In this document: positions 53,773-63,608 of the stretch, piece by piece | Layout: each line of letters opens with the position of its first letter | Numbering within the stretch: position 1 is the stretch's first letter | Source of the DNA: Rhizobium sp. SL42 | Lineage (GTDB): Bacteria; Pseudomonadota; Alphaproteobacteria; Rhizobiales; Rhizobiaceae | Length of the DNA: 64,000 bases | Assembly (NCBI RefSeq): GCF_021729845.1 | Contig: NZ_CP063397.1 | Coordinates: 3,796,001 to 3,860,000, forward strand | Direction: 5' to 3' | Translations under genes and position numbers: made by a program | Notes under the pieces: model-generated | What the model saw: the letters and a program-made list of their open reading frames with translations, nothing else | What the model was told of the DNA's origin: nothing | Databases searched by the model: none

Positions 53773-54836
53773 CGGCTGCGCGTCCTCGGGTCAAGCATGC
53801 GGTAGAGAACGTCCGACAGCAGGTTGATCGCGATGAACACGGAACCGATGACAATCGTCCCGCCCAGCACTGCGTTCATGTCGGCATTCTGCAAGGAATT
53901 GGTGATGTAGAGGCCAAGCCCCGGCCAGGAGAAGATCGTCTCCGTCAGCACGGAGCCTTCGAGCAAGCCGGCATAGGACAGCGCGATTACGGTGATCAGC
54001 GGCACCGCCGCATTGCGTAGCGCATGGAACCAGATGATCCGCGTTTCAGACAGGCCCTTGGCCCGCGCCGCGACGATATATTCCTGCGAAAGCTCGTTCA
54101 GCATGAAGGAGCGCGTCATGCGGCTGATATAGGCGAGCGAGAAATAGCCAAGCAAGGCGCCCGGCAGGATGATGTGGCGGAACAGGTCCCAGAGCACGTC
54201 CCACTGCTGCTGCATGGCGGCATCCAGCAGGAAGAAGCCGGTAACAGGGGTAAAGCTGTATTCGTAGACGATGTCGACGCGTCCCGGATAGGCCACCCAG
54301 TTGAGCTTGGCATAAAAGAACAAAAGCGCCAGCAGGCCGAGCCAGAAGATCGGCACTGAATAACCGATCAGCCCGATCACCCGGACGATCTGGTCGGCGA
54401 TCGAGCCGCGCTTGACGGCAGCCAGGATGCCGAGCGGCACGCCGAACAGGACGCCGATGATCGTCCCAACCGTGGCCAGTTCCATGGTCGCTGGAAACAC
54501 CCGGGCGATATCGGTCAGCACCGGATTGGTGGTCAGAACCGACGTGCCGAAATCGCCGCTGAGCACCTGGCGAATGTAGATGAAGAACTGCTCGTAGAGC
54601 GGCAGGTTCAGGCCGAGTTCCTCGCGCACGCGCTCGACGACATGCGCCGGCGCACGGTCGCCAACAATGGCGAGCGCGGGATCGATCGGCACGACACGAC
54701 CGATGAAAAAGGTCACGGCCAGGAGGCCGAGATACGTCGTCAACACTGTCAGAATGAACTTCAACAGCGAGATGGCAAGCGCCGAGGCGCGCGCGCTACT
54801 GCGCCGCGCCTCGGTCCGATTGGAGACATCCGTCAA
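53769..54836 (-). CDS. Dpp-type ABC transporter, permease (DppB type)
   Basis: A 355-residue permease. After an unusually long ~25-residue basic lead come LKFILTVLTTYLGLLAVTFF, DPALAIVGDRAPAHVVERVR in the periplasmic loop, and the coupling motif QEYIVAARAKGLSETRIIWF. It starts 5 bases after the binding-protein stop. Confidence 0.92.
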   Translation of the reverse strand: MTDVSNRTEARRSSARASALAISLLKFILTVLTTYLGLLAVTFFIGRVVPIDPALAIVGDRAPAHVVERVREELGLNLPLYEQFFIYIRQVLSGDFGTSVLTTNPVLTDIARVFPATMELATVGTIIGVLFGVPLGILAAVKRGSIADQIVRVIGLIGYSVPIFWLGLLALLFFYAKLNWVAYPGRVDIVYEYSFTPVTGFFLLDAAMQQQWDVLWDLFRHIILPGALLGYFSLAYISRMTRSFMLNELSQEYIVAARAKGLSETRIIWFHALRNAAVPLITVIALSYAGLLEGSVLTETIFSWPGLGLYITNSLQNADMNAVLGGTIVIGSVFIAINLLSDVLYRMLDPRTRSR

Positions 54837-54841
54837 GGGGA

Positions 54842-56482
54842 TCAGTCCTTGGAGACGGTATAGACGAAGTTGGTGTCGAAGCTCGGTCCGAGCTTGTAAT
54901 CCTTCACCTTGTCCGAATAGCCGGCGATTTCGGTCTGCTGGAAGATCATAACGAACGGGCCGGTCGCAAGCACCTGCCTCTGCAGGTCCTCATAGATCGC
55001 CGCACGCTTTGCCGTGTCCTTTTCGAGTAAGGCGGCCTGGGTCTTGGCCGAAAGCTCCGTCGGGTCCCAGGCATTACGCCATGCGAGCGTCTTGTTCTTG
55101 CCCTCGTCGGAATTGTCCGGGTTGAAGGTAAACGTCTCGGCATTCGAGTTCGGGTCGAAATAGTCCGAACCCCACTGGCCGATATAGATGTCGTGCTGGC
55201 GGGCACGGAACTTGGTCAGCGTCTGCTTTCCGTCACCCGGAATGATTTCCAGCTTGATGCCGGCCTGAGCCAGTGTCTGCTGGACGTTTTCGGCAATGCC
55301 GGTGACCGGCTGGGTATTGCGCACGTCCATGGTGACGGTGAAGCCGTCCGCAAGACCGGCCTTGGCCAACAGTTCCTTGGCCTTAGCCACGTCGAGCTTG
55401 TAGGGCTTGTCCTCAAGCGCACCGAGCTGGCCGGACGGCAGGAAGGTCTGGTGGATCGAGCCGATGCCCTTGATCAGGGTTTCGCCAAGCGCATCATAGT
55501 CGACCAGATACTTGAAGGCTTCGATGACTTCCGGCTTGGCCAGGTTCGGGTTCTTCTGGTTGAGGCTGAAATAGTAGAGCGTGCCCTTCGGCGCGGACGT
55601 CGTGGCAATGCCTTCCTTCTTCGCAACGGCCTCGAAATCGCCCGGCTCGAGGTTGCGTGCAACGTCGATATCGCCGTTTTCAAGCGCCAGGCGCTGTCCA
55701 GCGCTTTCCTTCATGTAGCGATAGATGACGCGGGCAAGCTTTGCCTTTTCGCCATAGAAGTTGTCGTTGCGCTCGAGCACGACCACTTCGTTGGCGCGCC
55801 ATTCGCGGATCTTGAAAGGACCCGAGCCGGCATAGCCGGTCTTCAGGAATTCGTTGCCGAAATCGGTGTCATACTTGTACTCAGCCGTCGGCGTCATCGC
55901 CTTGGCCTTCTCGGTGACCAGCACCTTATCGACAACCGAGGCAACCGTGGAGGTCAAAACGTTGAGCACGAAGCTCGGCGCATAGGCCTTGTCGACGGTC
56001 AGAACGAATGTCATGTCGTCGGTGGCTTTTGCCTTTTCGGTGACATTGTCGCCGGTCAGGCCGAACTGGGTGAGCAGGAAGGCCGGCGACTTGTCGAGCT
56101 TGACGGCGCGCTCGAACGAGTAGGCCACGTCGGCCGCCGTGATCGGATTGCCAGAGGCAAATTTCAGGCCCGACTTGAGCTTGAACGTATAGGTCAGGCC
56201 GTCATCCGAAATGGTCCAGCTCTCGGCGAGGTCGCCGATTACCTTCGACGTGTCGGCCGGATCGAGCGCGACCAGCTTGTTGTAGGTGTTGGCCGTCACT
56301 TCGGCCGTCGAGATTTCGAAGGCTTCGCCCGGATCGAGCGTAATGATGTCATCGATCGCCCAGGCCAGAACCAGCGTATCGGCCGGCGTCGCGGCATAGG
56401 CCTGCGGCGCACCCGCCAGGATCAGCGCGAGCGCCGCGCTGGTCGTCATCAACTTCAAGCGCTTGTTGAATGAATTCATCAT
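54842..56482 (-). CDS. Dpp-type ABC transporter, periplasmic binding protein
   Basis: A 546-residue cluster C binding protein with signal peptide (AALALILAGAPQAYAA). Family regions: LVLAWAIDDIITLDPGEAFE, SDDGLTYTFKLKSGLKFASG, GYAGSGPFKIREWRANEVVV. It lies between the M19 dipeptidase and the permeases, so the ligand is probably a di- or oligopeptide or an amide-containing compound. Two adjacent Met codons (56482 and 56479) can start it. Confidence 0.92.
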   Translation of the reverse strand: MMNSFNKRLKLMTTSAALALILAGAPQAYAATPADTLVLAWAIDDIITLDPGEAFEISTAEVTANTYNKLVALDPADTSKVIGDLAESWTISDDGLTYTFKLKSGLKFASGNPITAADVAYSFERAVKLDKSPAFLLTQFGLTGDNVTEKAKATDDMTFVLTVDKAYAPSFVLNVLTSTVASVVDKVLVTEKAKAMTPTAEYKYDTDFGNEFLKTGYAGSGPFKIREWRANEVVVLERNDNFYGEKAKLARVIYRYMKESAGQRLALENGDIDVARNLEPGDFEAVAKKEGIATTSAPKGTLYYFSLNQKNPNLAKPEVIEAFKYLVDYDALGETLIKGIGSIHQTFLPSGQLGALEDKPYKLDVAKAKELLAKAGLADGFTVTMDVRNTQPVTGIAENVQQTLAQAGIKLEIIPGDGKQTLTKFRARQHDIYIGQWGSDYFDPNSNAETFTFNPDNSDEGKNKTLAWRNAWDPTELSAKTQAALLEKDTAKRAAIYEDLQRQVLATGPFVMIFQQTEIAGYSDKVKDYKLGPSFDTNFVYTVSKD

Positions 56483-56534
56483 CCTATTATTCCCCTTCTT
56501 GGTTGTTGGTGGATAACGATCGTATGGCTCGGCA

Positions 56535-57587
56535 CTATTCGTGCCAGGCCGATGCGAGTACTCTCAGCCAGTTTTCCCGGCAGATCTTGTCCAGGTCTTC
56601 GCCACCGTATCCAGCAGCCTTCAGCGCTTCAACCAGCTTTTGATTGCCCGCCGCATCGGCGATCTCGGCGGGGATGGTCGCACCGTCGAAATCAGAGCCG
56701 ATGGCCACGCAATCGATGCCCATGCGCTCGACCAGATAGTCGATATGCTGGACCATGGCCGATACCGGCGTGTCGGCGCTGTCGCGAGCGTCCGGCCGCA
56801 GCATGGTGACGGCATAGTTCAGGCCGACCAGACCCCGGCTTTCCTTGATCGCATCCAGCTGCTTGTCGGTCAGGTTGCGGGCAACCGGCGTCAGCGCGTG
56901 CACATTGGAATGGCTGGCAATCAGCGGCTGGTCGGTGATCTTGGCGACATCCCAGAAGCCTTTTTCGGTAATGTGCGCCAGATCGATCAGAATGCCCAGT
57001 TCATTGCAGCGCTTGACCAGCGCCACGCCGGCATCCGTCAGACCGGGGCCGGTATCGGGCGACATCGGATAGGCGAACGGCACGCCATGGCCGAAGATAT
57101 TGTTACGGCTCCACACCGGGCCCAGCGAACGCAGGCCCGATGCGTGGAAGGTTTCCAGCACGTCGAGATCCTTGTCGATCGCTTCGCAGCCTTCCATGTG
57201 GAGGACGGCGGCAAACACGCCTTCTGCCATGGCCTTGCGGATATCGGCGGTCGAGCGGCAGAGCCTCCAGGCGCCGGCGCGGTCGAGACGCTGAGCGACC
57301 GATGCCATTTCGAGAGCGATGTCGAGCGACCGCGGCCGGTCCAGCGGCGGATCGAGCGGCGTGACATAGTGGCCAGCCGCGTCCGGCACCTGCAACGAGA
57401 AGTCATGCGGCGACGGAATGTAGATGGCGCAGAGGCCGCCAGCCAGTCCGCCAGCCTTGGCGCGCGGCCCGTCGATATGGCCGGCCGTCGTGCCCTGGGT
57501 GAATTCAACGACCGGATCTGTCCCGTCCTTGCGGCTGCGCCACAGGCGAAGCAACACGTCGTTATGGCCGTCGAAGATCAAGTCCAT
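56535..57587 (-). CDS. M19-family (membrane dipeptidase-type) dipeptidase
   Basis: A 350-residue zinc dipeptidase with the binuclear-site segments FDGHNDVLLRLW, VLHMEGCEAI, LIDLAHITEKGFWDVA and LIASHSNVHAL, and AIGSDFDGATIP near the C-terminus. The family hydrolyses dipeptides, often with a D- or dehydro-residue at the C-terminal position. There is no signal peptide, so it acts in the cytoplasm on peptides brought in by the adjacent Dpp-type transporter. Confidence 0.92.
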   Translation of the reverse strand: MDLIFDGHNDVLLRLWRSRKDGTDPVVEFTQGTTAGHIDGPRAKAGGLAGGLCAIYIPSPHDFSLQVPDAAGHYVTPLDPPLDRPRSLDIALEMASVAQRLDRAGAWRLCRSTADIRKAMAEGVFAAVLHMEGCEAIDKDLDVLETFHASGLRSLGPVWSRNNIFGHGVPFAYPMSPDTGPGLTDAGVALVKRCNELGILIDLAHITEKGFWDVAKITDQPLIASHSNVHALTPVARNLTDKQLDAIKESRGLVGLNYAVTMLRPDARDSADTPVSAMVQHIDYLVERMGIDCVAIGSDFDGATIPAEIADAAGNQKLVEALKAAGYGGEDLDKICRENWLRVLASAWHE

Positions 57588-57742
57588 GAAAATGAATTCC
57601 GCTTTTCAGTCAAACAGGAGGAGAAGCGCGGTCCCCGTGATCGGGGGCTGGCAGAGTTAAGTCACGGTAGAACCGTGTATTCAGATGGTAGGACCAAATC
57701 CCCTCGATATTCAAGGGTGAAAAAATTTTACCCCAACTGAAA

Positions 57743-59167
57743 CTATTCGAGCTTCGGAAGGTGGCCGAGCCAATCGGTCGCCTGCTCGTAAAGCGCCGCC
57801 AGCGACAGCACCTCGCCATCGCAACGCGGCCGGCCGATCAGCTGGAATCCGGTCGGCAGGCCATGCGCATTGAAGCCGGCCGGCAGTGCCGCCACCGGCA
57901 GACCGGCCATGCTCGGCCCGATCACAACCTCCATCCAGCGATGATAGGTATCCATGTGCCGACCGGCAATCGTTCGCGGCCAGGGGATATCAGCATCGAA
58001 GGGAAAGACCTGGGCAGCGGGTGCGATCAGGTAGTCGTAGCGGTCGAAAAGCTTGAGCATCGCCTGGTACCAGGCCGTGCGCAGCGCCGAGGCATCGTAG
58101 ACTTCGCTCGCCGTCACCTTCAGCCCCAGTCGCACTTCATGCAGGATTTCCGGCTTGAGCGAACCGCGCTTGCCGGGATCCTCATAGAAATCCCGCATGC
58201 TGCCGGCGGTCAGGAAACTGCGCAGCGTCGTCCACGCCCACCACAGCCGCTCCATGTCGAAATCGGGCATGGCCTTTTCGACCACGAAGCCGAGCCCGTC
58301 GAACACCTTCAAGGCCCTTTCGGACAAAGCCAGCACACCCGGCTCGAATGGCAGATAGCCGTTATAGTCACCCAGCCAGCCGATCCGCCCGCCCGATTTG
58401 GCGACGGCTGCATCGAGCAAGATCGGCGCGCTGTCATGAGACGACGGATCACGCCGATCATAACCGGACTGGGTGTTCAGCAGCGCCACCACGTCGGCAA
58501 CGGAGCGCCCCATCGGCCCGGTGGTCGCAAGCTGGTTGAGATAGGCGTCGCGGCCCGGCAGCGACGGCACCCGGCCGAAACTGGGGCGAAACCCGACGAC
58601 ATTGTTGAAGGCGGCCGGATTGCGCAGCGAGCCCATCATGTCGCTGCCATCGGCGACCGGCACGAGCCGCGCCGCCAGCGCCGCCCCTGCCCCGCCGCTC
58701 GATCCGCCGGCCGAGCGGCTGAGATCGTGAGGGTTGCGGGTCGTGCCGAAAACCGGGTTGTAGCTATGCGAACCGAAGCCCCCTTCCGGCGTATTGGTCT
58801 TGCCGATGATGATCGCGCCGGCGGCCCGTATCCGCTCCACCTGTATCTCGTCGAAATCGGGAATGAAGTTGCGAAACAGCGGCGAACCATAGGTGCAGGG
58901 AATGCCCTTCACCTCGGAGAGATCCTTGATCGCGATCGGTAATCCGTGCATCCAGCCGAGACTGCGACCGGCCTCGCGCTCACGGTCCGCCGCCTTCGCC
59001 TCGGCCAGAAGCTGATCCGCCGGCCGCAGGCTGACGATCGCATTGATCTTCGGGTTCAGCGCCTCGATGCGCCGGAGAAACGCCTGCATCACGGCCTCTG
59101 CCGTGAGCGCGCCGGACTGGATTGCGGCAGAAAGTGCTGTTGCGCTGAGGGCGGTCGGATCGGTCAA
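57743..59167 (-). CDS. Amidase-signature family amidase
   Basis: A 474-residue amidase with the Ser-cisSer-Lys triad: Lys81 (GLPIAIKDL), the GGSSGG serine (156/157) and nucleophile Ser180 in MMGSLRNPA. The first gene of the operon amidase-dipeptidase-DppABCDF, it would cleave an amide bond in the imported compound. The start is the TTG at 59167, with GGGAG 6 bases upstream giving MTDPTALSATALSAAI; a GTG at 59236 lacks a good ribosome-binding site. Family members include GatA, NylA (6-aminohexanoate cyclic dimer hydrolase) and aryl-acylamidases; similarity does not settle the substrate. Confidence 0.88.
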   Translation of the reverse strand: MTDPTALSATALSAAIQSGALTAEAVMQAFLRRIEALNPKINAIVSLRPADQLLAEAKAADREREAGRSLGWMHGLPIAIKDLSEVKGIPCTYGSPLFRNFIPDFDEIQVERIRAAGAIIIGKTNTPEGGFGSHSYNPVFGTTRNPHDLSRSAGGSSGGAGAALAARLVPVADGSDMMGSLRNPAAFNNVVGFRPSFGRVPSLPGRDAYLNQLATTGPMGRSVADVVALLNTQSGYDRRDPSSHDSAPILLDAAVAKSGGRIGWLGDYNGYLPFEPGVLALSERALKVFDGLGFVVEKAMPDFDMERLWWAWTTLRSFLTAGSMRDFYEDPGKRGSLKPEILHEVRLGLKVTASEVYDASALRTAWYQAMLKLFDRYDYLIAPAAQVFPFDADIPWPRTIAGRHMDTYHRWMEVVIGPSMAGLPVAALPAGFNAHGLPTGFQLIGRPRCDGEVLSLAALYEQATDWLGHLPKLE

Positions 59168-59634
59168 GGCGGGCTCCCGAATGGCTGCGTTGCGGTTTGC
59201 CCGATCAGGATCGGGGTGCAACGGTGCATGTGGCACCGACGATGGAGCGCTGCCGCAAACCCGTCAAGCCGATGGTCCACGCGCAAATCACAGCCCTGCC
59301 ATGCAGCTTGCGAAAATCTTGTCGAAGCCGCGAAATAAAAATGGTCAAACGACCAATTTAGAGGCAACATGCCGTTAATCAGGCTGATCCGGACACGCCG
59401 AACGGGTCAGCTCAAACAAACGGGAACATCGGCGAGACAGGTTTACATGCGGGTTTTCGGCGCTCTGCCTTGCGCCGCCGCAATGAGTGGAGGCTTTCGA
59501 AGACGGCGACCGGGATGGCACGCGAATTGCGTGACGAAAGTTGCAAGAAGCAGTTGCTGATCCGCTTTGGCAGGTTGCGGCTGCTGTGTGAACCACTCCA
59601 CGCATAAACCCAACATAAAAAACGGGGGCACTGC
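59168..59634. promoter_or_regulatory. Divergent control region between the amidase-dpp and pot-type operons
   Basis: This 467-base gap has no supported gene. TGGTC (59342-59346), AAAC, GACCA (59351-59355) is an inverted repeat flanked by A/T-rich DNA, resembling GntR-type TGGTC/GACCA operators. It lies 175 bases ahead of the amidase start and 280 ahead of the ABC gene start. The short frames seen here have no ribosome-binding site or recognisable product. Confidence 0.45.
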
Positions 59635-60735
59635 TTGAGTTCCATATCACAGAAGGCAGCCATTGAGATCCGCGGCGTCAGCCGTGTTTATGGATCGGGC
59701 GGAGGCAAGGTGACCGCATTGGACGGCATCAACCTGAGGATCCGTGAAAACGAATTTTTCACCCTGCTCGGACCATCCGGCTGCGGCAAGACCACGCTCC
59801 TGCGCCTGATTGCCGGCTTCGATTTTCCGACCACCGGCGAGATCCTGCTGCACGGCGAGGACATCGCACCGCTTCCGCCGTTCAAGCGGCCGGTCAACAC
59901 GGTGTTCCAGAGCTACGCGCTCTTCCCGCACATGACCGTCGCCGAAAACATCTGCTTCGGCCTGAAGATGCTCGGCAAGCCGGCTGCCGAGGTCAAGGCG
60001 CGCGTCGACGAAATGCTCGAACTGGTCCATATGGTCCCGATGCGCGATCGCCAGGTGAGCCAGATCTCCGGTGGCCAGCAGCAGCGCGTGGCGCTTGCCC
60101 GCGCGCTTGCCCCGAAGCCGAAGGTCCTGCTGCTCGATGAGCCGCTGTCGGCCCTCGACTACAAGCTGCGCAAGGAAATGCAGATCGAGCTGAAGCGGGT
60201 GCAGGCTGAAACCGGCATCACCTTCATCTTCGTCACCCATGACCAGGAAGAAGCCCTGACCATGTCCGACCGCATCGCGGTCATGTCGATGGGAAGCCTG
60301 CGCCAGGTCGGTTCGCCCTGGGACATCTATGACCGCCCGGCCGAACGTTTCGTCGCCGATTTCATCGGCGAAACGAACTTCCTCGAGGCCGACGTGCTGT
60401 CGGTCGAAGGTGACCGTGCCATGGTCCGGCTCGCGTCGGGAACGGAAATTGCAGCGACCTTCCCGGATCAGACCACGCCTTCGGGCAAGGTCACCGTGGT
60501 CATCCGCCCGGAACATGCCCGCATTGCCGGTCCCGATGCCGCCTCCGTCCTGTCGGGCACTGTCGAGACCGTCGTCTATCTCGGAACGGATACGCATATT
60601 CACATTCGGCTGGGCGACGGCGCCCCGTTCATGATCCGCCAGCAGAATGCCCGCAGCGGTCATTGCGGCATCACCGAAGGCGACACGGTAGGCATCGAGC
60701 TCAGCGACGATGTCGCGCAGATCCTGAGGGATTGA
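59635..60735 (+). CDS. potA: Polyamine-type ABC transporter, ATPase (PotA type)
   Basis: A 366-residue ATPase: Walker [21 protein letters not shown], signature [15 protein letters not shown], Walker [14 protein letters not shown]-loop [10 protein letters not shown], and a C-terminal TOBE domain (~245-366). The start is TTG with a GGGGG element 7 bases upstream. It is the first gene of a pot-type operon. The symbol reflects family only; the substrate could be another amine. Confidence 0.88.
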   Translation: MSSISQKAAIEIRGVSRVYGSGGGKVTALDGINLRIRENEFFTLLGPSGCGKTTLLRLIAGFDFPTTGEILLHGEDIAPLPPFKRPVNTVFQSYALFPHMTVAENICFGLKMLGKPAAEVKARVDEMLELVHMVPMRDRQVSQISGGQQQRVALARALAPKPKVLLLDEPLSALDYKLRKEMQIELKRVQAETGITFIFVTHDQEEALTMSDRIAVMSMGSLRQVGSPWDIYDRPAERFVADFIGETNFLEADVLSVEGDRAMVRLASGTEIAATFPDQTTPSGKVTVVIRPEHARIAGPDAASVLSGTVETVVYLGTDTHIHIRLGDGAPFMIRQQNARSGHCGITEGDTVGIELSDDVAQILRD

Positions 60736-60737
60736 CG

Positions 60738-61661
60738 ATGAGCGCGATGAAAACGGCCCCAGAAAATGCCAGATCGCGCGACATCAAGAACCGCTGGCTG
60801 CTGAGCCTGCCCGCGCTTCTCATCATCTTCATCGCCGCCGCCGGACCGCTTCTCGTCATGCTGCTGTATTCGTTCATGGCGAAGGGCGACTATGGCGACG
60901 TGAAGTTCGGCGAATTCTCGTCGGAGGGCTGGTTCTCGGTCTTCTTCCAGCGCGACATGTTCGACGACACGTTCGGCCTGGCCACGGCCCATCTGTCGAT
61001 CATCTGGCGTTCGATCCAGCTATCGTTCTTCACCACGCTACTGACCGTGATCCTCGGCTTTCCGACCGCCTATTTCATTGCGACAAGGCCGCCAAGCTCG
61101 CGCGAGATCTGGGTCTTCCTGGTGACGATCCCGTTCTGGACCAATCTCTTGATCCGCACTTTTGCCATGCAGCAGGTGATCCGCAACGAGGGACTGCTGA
61201 ACAACGCGCTGATCTGGCTCGGGGTGATCAGCAGCCCGCTGCAGATCATGTATACCGACACGGCCAACCTGCTCGGCATGACCTATGTCTATCTGCCGCT
61301 GATGGTCCTGCCGCTCTATGCCTCGATCGAGAAACTCGACTTCAGGCTGGTGGAGGCGGGATATGATCTCTATGCCAACCGCTTCCAGGTGTTGAGGCGC
61401 ATCGTCATCCCACTGGTCATGCCCGGCATCATCGCCGGCTCGATCCTGGTTTTTATTCCCTCGCTCGGCGCCTATGTCATTCCGCGCGTGCTCGGGGGCG
61501 GCAAGAACATGATGCTCGGCAACCTGATCGAGATGCAGTTCGGCTCGGGTCGCAACTGGCCACTGGGGGCCGCCATGTCGATCACGCTGATGGCGCTGGT
61601 GATGATCGCCCTGATTTTCTATGTGCGCAACGCTTCACGCTCGGGAGCAGGCCATGTTTAA
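60738..61661 (+). CDS. potB: Polyamine-type ABC transporter, permease (PotB type)
   Basis: A 307-residue permease with the PotB-typical WTNLLIRTFAMQQVIRNEG segment and coupling motif LVEAGYDLYANRFQVLRRIV; it ends at an 8-base overlap with the PotC-type gene. ATG 60738 lies 2 bases after the ATPase stop. A longer in-frame start upstream falls within the ATPase gene and encodes an implausible Arg-rich lead. Confidence 0.9.
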   Translation: MSAMKTAPENARSRDIKNRWLLSLPALLIIFIAAAGPLLVMLLYSFMAKGDYGDVKFGEFSSEGWFSVFFQRDMFDDTFGLATAHLSIIWRSIQLSFFTTLLTVILGFPTAYFIATRPPSSREIWVFLVTIPFWTNLLIRTFAMQQVIRNEGLLNNALIWLGVISSPLQIMYTDTANLLGMTYVYLPLMVLPLYASIEKLDFRLVEAGYDLYANRFQVLRRIVIPLVMPGIIAGSILVFIPSLGAYVIPRVLGGGKNMMLGNLIEMQFGSGRNWPLGAAMSITLMALVMIALIFYVRNASRSGAGHV

Positions 61662-62460
61662 GCCCCGCTTCGATATCCGCGCCCAGCCCGGCTTCGGCTT
61701 CATCGCCCTCTTCACCTTCTTCGCGCTCTATCTGCCGATCGGCGCGCTCGTCGCCTATTCCTTCAACGGTGCGGAATCCCTGTCCCACTGGGACGGGTTC
61801 TCGCTGCGCTGGTTTGAAGCCGCCTGGCAGAACTCTGCCGTGCAGGATGCCGCCATCCGGTCGCTGATCATCGCGGTCTGGGCCGCGACGCTTGCGACGA
61901 TGGCCGCCACCATGGCAGCGCTTGCCACCACCCGGACCGAGCCTTATCGCGGCCTGACCTTCAAATATGCGCTGATCAATCAACCGATCATGGTTCCGGA
62001 AATCGTCACGGCCGTGGCGCTGTTGATCGTCTTCTCCCGGATCAAGGTCTGGACCGGCTATTCCGGCCTCGGCTACCTGATCGCAGCGCATACCGCGTTT
62101 TGCATTCCATTCGCCTATCTGCCGATAAGGGCGCGGCTGGAGAGCATGGACCTGACGCTGGAGCGGGCAGCCGCAGACCTCTACGCCACCCCCTGGATGG
62201 CGTTCCGCCATGTGACCTTCCCGCTGCTGCGCCCCGCCCTGATCGCCGGTTTCATGCTGGCCTTCGTCATTTCGCTCGATGACGTCGTCATCACTGAATT
62301 TGTCAAATCCGGCGGGCAGGACACCCTGCCGACTTACATGCTGGGTCAGCTGCGGCGCGAGACCACGCCCGAAATCAACGCGATTGCCACGGTCTTCCTG
62401 GCGCTGTCGACAGCGCTTGTGATCATCGTCTTCATCGTCAACAGGCGAAAGCAACAGTAA
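61654..62460 (+). CDS. potC: Polyamine-type ABC transporter, permease (PotC type)
   Basis: A 268-residue permease. LPIGALVAYSFNGAESLSHW at the N-terminus, coupling motif LERAAADLYATPWMAFRHVT and the C-terminal SLDDVVITEFVKSGGQDTLP are diagnostic for PotC/YdcV proteins. The start overlaps the PotB-type gene. Confidence 0.9.
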   Translation: MFKPRFDIRAQPGFGFIALFTFFALYLPIGALVAYSFNGAESLSHWDGFSLRWFEAAWQNSAVQDAAIRSLIIAVWAATLATMAATMAALATTRTEPYRGLTFKYALINQPIMVPEIVTAVALLIVFSRIKVWTGYSGLGYLIAAHTAFCIPFAYLPIRARLESMDLTLERAAADLYATPWMAFRHVTFPLLRPALIAGFMLAFVISLDDVVITEFVKSGGQDTLPTYMLGQLRRETTPEINAIATVFLALSTALVIIVFIVNRRKQQ

Positions 62461-62492
62461 TTCGACGTCATAACAACAGAGAGGAACGAAGA

Positions 62493-63533
62493 ATGACAAT
62501 GAAATGGATGACGACAACCGCAACAGCGCTGATCGCGACGCTTGCCTTCGCCGGTGCGGCTTCTGCTGCCGGCGAACTCAACATCTACAACTGGGGTGAC
62601 TATACCAGCCCCGAATTGATCAAGAAGTTCGAACAGCAATTCGACGTCAAGGTGACGGTCACCGACTACGATTCCAACGATACGGCGCTGGCCAAGGTAC
62701 GCGCCGGCGGCCACGGCTTCGACATCGTCGTGCCCTCGGCGAACTACGTGCCGATCTGGGTCAAGGAAGGCCTGCTTGTCGAAGCGCGTCCCGACCAGAT
62801 GGAAAACTTCAAGAATGTCGATCCGCGCTGGATCGACGTCGCCTGGGACCCGGGCCGTCACTACACTGTTCCGTGGCAGTGGGGCCTGACCGGCATCGGC
62901 GTCAACACCTCGGTCTATAAGGGTGACATCAACACCTCGGCAATCTTCCTCGATCCGCCGGCGGAACTGGCCGGCAAGATCAATGTCGCACCGGAAATGA
63001 ACGACGTGCTCTTCGCCACGATCAAGTACTTCGGCGGTGACTGGTGCACGATGGACAAGGACGTGCTGCGCAAGACGCGCGACAAGCTTGTCGAAGCAAA
63101 AGCGAAGTGGCTGGCCATGGACTACAGCGTCACCGAGAAGCTACCCGCCGGCGACTATTCGGCCGTCTACTACTGGAACGGCGCCATCATGCGCTCGCGC
63201 GCCAAGAACGCCGACATCAAGTTCGGCTACCCGAAGGAGGGCTTCCCCTTCTTCATGGACAGCGTTGCCATCCTGAAGGATGCAAAAAACCCGGAAAATG
63301 CCAAGCTGTTCATGAACTTCATCATGGATCCGGAAAATGCCGCGATGATTTCCGCCTTCGCGAAATACGCCAACGGCATCAAGGGCTCGGAGAAATTCCT
63401 GCCGGCTGACATGCAGACGGCACCGGAACTGGTGGTCCCAACTGAATTCGAAGCAGCAGGCGAGTTCCTCATCGCTTGCGACCCGGAAGTCCAGCAACTC
63501 TACTCCAAGATCTGGACCGAAGTGCAGAAGTAA
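62493..63533 (+). CDS. potD: Polyamine-type ABC transporter, periplasmic binding protein (PotD type)
   Basis: A 346-residue binding protein with signal peptide ending near FAGAASAAG. LNIYNWGDYTSPELIKKFEQ is the classic PotD/PotF first strand, with FDIVVPSANYVPIWVKEGLL and YTVPWQWGLTGIGVNTSVYK following. The ligand is probably putrescine, spermidine or another di-cationic amine. It is followed by a GC-rich hairpin and a serine hydrolase gene, which may share the transcript. Confidence 0.92.
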   Translation: MTMKWMTTTATALIATLAFAGAASAAGELNIYNWGDYTSPELIKKFEQQFDVKVTVTDYDSNDTALAKVRAGGHGFDIVVPSANYVPIWVKEGLLVEARPDQMENFKNVDPRWIDVAWDPGRHYTVPWQWGLTGIGVNTSVYKGDINTSAIFLDPPAELAGKINVAPEMNDVLFATIKYFGGDWCTMDKDVLRKTRDKLVEAKAKWLAMDYSVTEKLPAGDYSAVYYWNGAIMRSRAKNADIKFGYPKEGFPFFMDSVAILKDAKNPENAKLFMNFIMDPENAAMISAFAKYANGIKGSEKFLPADMQTAPELVVPTEFEAAGEFLIACDPEVQQLYSKIWTEVQK

Positions 63534-63568
63534 GCCGGTCCGACACTCAACTGACGACAATGACCAGC

Positions 63569-63590
63569 GGGAGCGCCGCACGGCGCTCCC
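63569..63590 (+). terminator. Hairpin between potD and the serine hydrolase gene
   Basis: GGGAGCGCC, loop GCAC, GGCGCTCCC: a perfect 9-bp stem without a T run, ending just before a GGAGGAG ribosome-binding site. More likely an mRNA-stabilising or partial terminator element than a full stop. Confidence 0.55.
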
Positions 63591-63608
63591 GTCTGGAGGA
63601 GCATTTCC

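Noticed and set aside
59369..59663. Short frames on both strands upstream of the pot-type ATPase
   Set aside because: Mutually overlapping, no ribosome-binding site, and they would cover the promoter region needed by two divergent operons.
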